A stretch of DNA of 7,004 bases, taken from positions 1 to 7,004 of the forward strand of contig CALXAQ010000086.1 of assembly GCA_944386335.1 (NCBI GenBank), given 5' to 3'. Source of the stretch: an uncultured Clostridia bacterium. GTDB taxonomy: Bacteria > Bacillota > Clostridia > TANB77 > CAG-508. The notes below the pieces were generated by a model. That model saw only the letters and a program-made list of their open reading frames with translations. It ran no database searches and was not told where the DNA came from. This document shows positions 6,711 through 7,004 of the stretch, piece by piece. Position numbers and translations under genes: made by a program. Position 1 is the stretch's first letter. Each line of letters opens with the position of its first letter.

Positions 6711-7004
6711 GTTTTAGAATTGTGTTATTTTAGATAGTAATAAAACTTACATTATTAAATAACAACGTTGTAATATAGTTTTAGAATTGTGTTATTTTAG
6801 ATAGTAATAAAACAATTGTTCAAGTCCTAAATTAAAACGTTCTGTTTTAGAATTGTGTTATTTTAGATAGTAATAAAACTAGTGATAGAGATATTATAGA
6901 TTATGAGAAGTTTTAGAATTGTGTTATTTTAGATAGTAATAAAACGTGTAATAAAATACACAAATGCAATGCTTAGTTTTAGAATTGTGTTATTTTAGAT
7001 AGTA
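6711..7004 (+). CRISPR. Type II-A CRISPR array, leader-proximal end (continues past the window)
   Basis: There are four full 36-base repeats at 6711-6746, 6778-6813, 6844-6879 and 6910-6945, plus the first 29 bases of a fifth at 6976-7004. All are identical where seen. The repeat begins GTTTTAGAATTG and ends AGTAATAAAAC; its ends GTTTTA/TAAAAC are inverted copies, as usual for II-A. Spacers lie at 6747-6777 (31 bases), 6814-6843, 6880-6909 and 6946-6975 (30 each). All four are different and AT-rich. Orientation is set by the leader, by the ATTTGAG anchor and by pairing with the tracrRNA. Identical repeats at the leader end fit an active array; the total spacer number is unknown because the window stops here. 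Confidence 0.98.

Noticed and set aside
6747..6975. Self-targeting spacers
   Set aside because: By eye, none of the four spacers matches other sequence in this window; the rest of the genome is not visible.
1..7004. Insertion sequence, transposase, tRNA or attachment site near the locus
   Set aside because: No transposase-like frame, no tRNA-like cloverleaf and no flanking direct repeats were seen.

Overview
This window carries a complete type II-A (Csn2-type) CRISPR-Cas9 locus from a very AT-rich bacterium. The biased A/T codon use, GGAG/GAGG-type ribosome binding sites, standard genetic code and an RsiV-like upstream gene suggest a low-GC Firmicute (Clostridia/Bacilli-like, possibly gut-associated). 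I cannot name the species from sequence alone.

Layout. (1) 1-555: 3' end of a gene for a DUF3298/RsiV-like extracytoplasmic protein, closed by a strong intrinsic terminator at 602-636. (2) 556-888: a 333-base non-coding interval holding that terminator, a candidate forward promoter (677-705), and a tracrRNA gene on the minus strand (about 849 down to 728). The tracrRNA has its own terminator, and its promoter sits inside the cas9 ribosome-binding region. (3) 889-6656: four same-strand, overlapping genes in the order cas9-cas1-cas2-csn2, which look like one operon. (4) 6657-6710: a 54-base leader ending in the II-A leader-anchoring heptamer ATTTGAG. (5) 6711-7004: the start of the CRISPR array, with four full 36-base repeats and a fifth cut by the window edge. 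All repeats are identical where visible and are separated by spacers of 31, 30, 30 and 30 bases.

How it works together. Cas1, Cas2 and Csn2, with Cas9, acquire spacers at the leader-repeat junction. The array transcript is matured by pairing of each repeat with the tracrRNA anti-repeat. Cas9, which keeps all its nuclease residues, then uses the dual RNA to cut matching DNA. The repeat:tracrRNA duplex reproduces the S. pyogenes design: a 6-bp lower stem, a 2/4-nt bulge, and a 23-bp upper stem that is perfect except for one G-U wobble.

The system class is known; I see no wholly new system. The parts most worth a second look are: a 16-base perfect anti-repeat in the leader just after csn2, which would pair with array repeats; the tracrRNA promoter lying across the cas9 ribosome binding site; a self-complementary 5' end of the tracrRNA; and a Cas9 PAM-interacting domain in which the two NGG-reading arginines of SpCas9 appear replaced by Thr and Gln.
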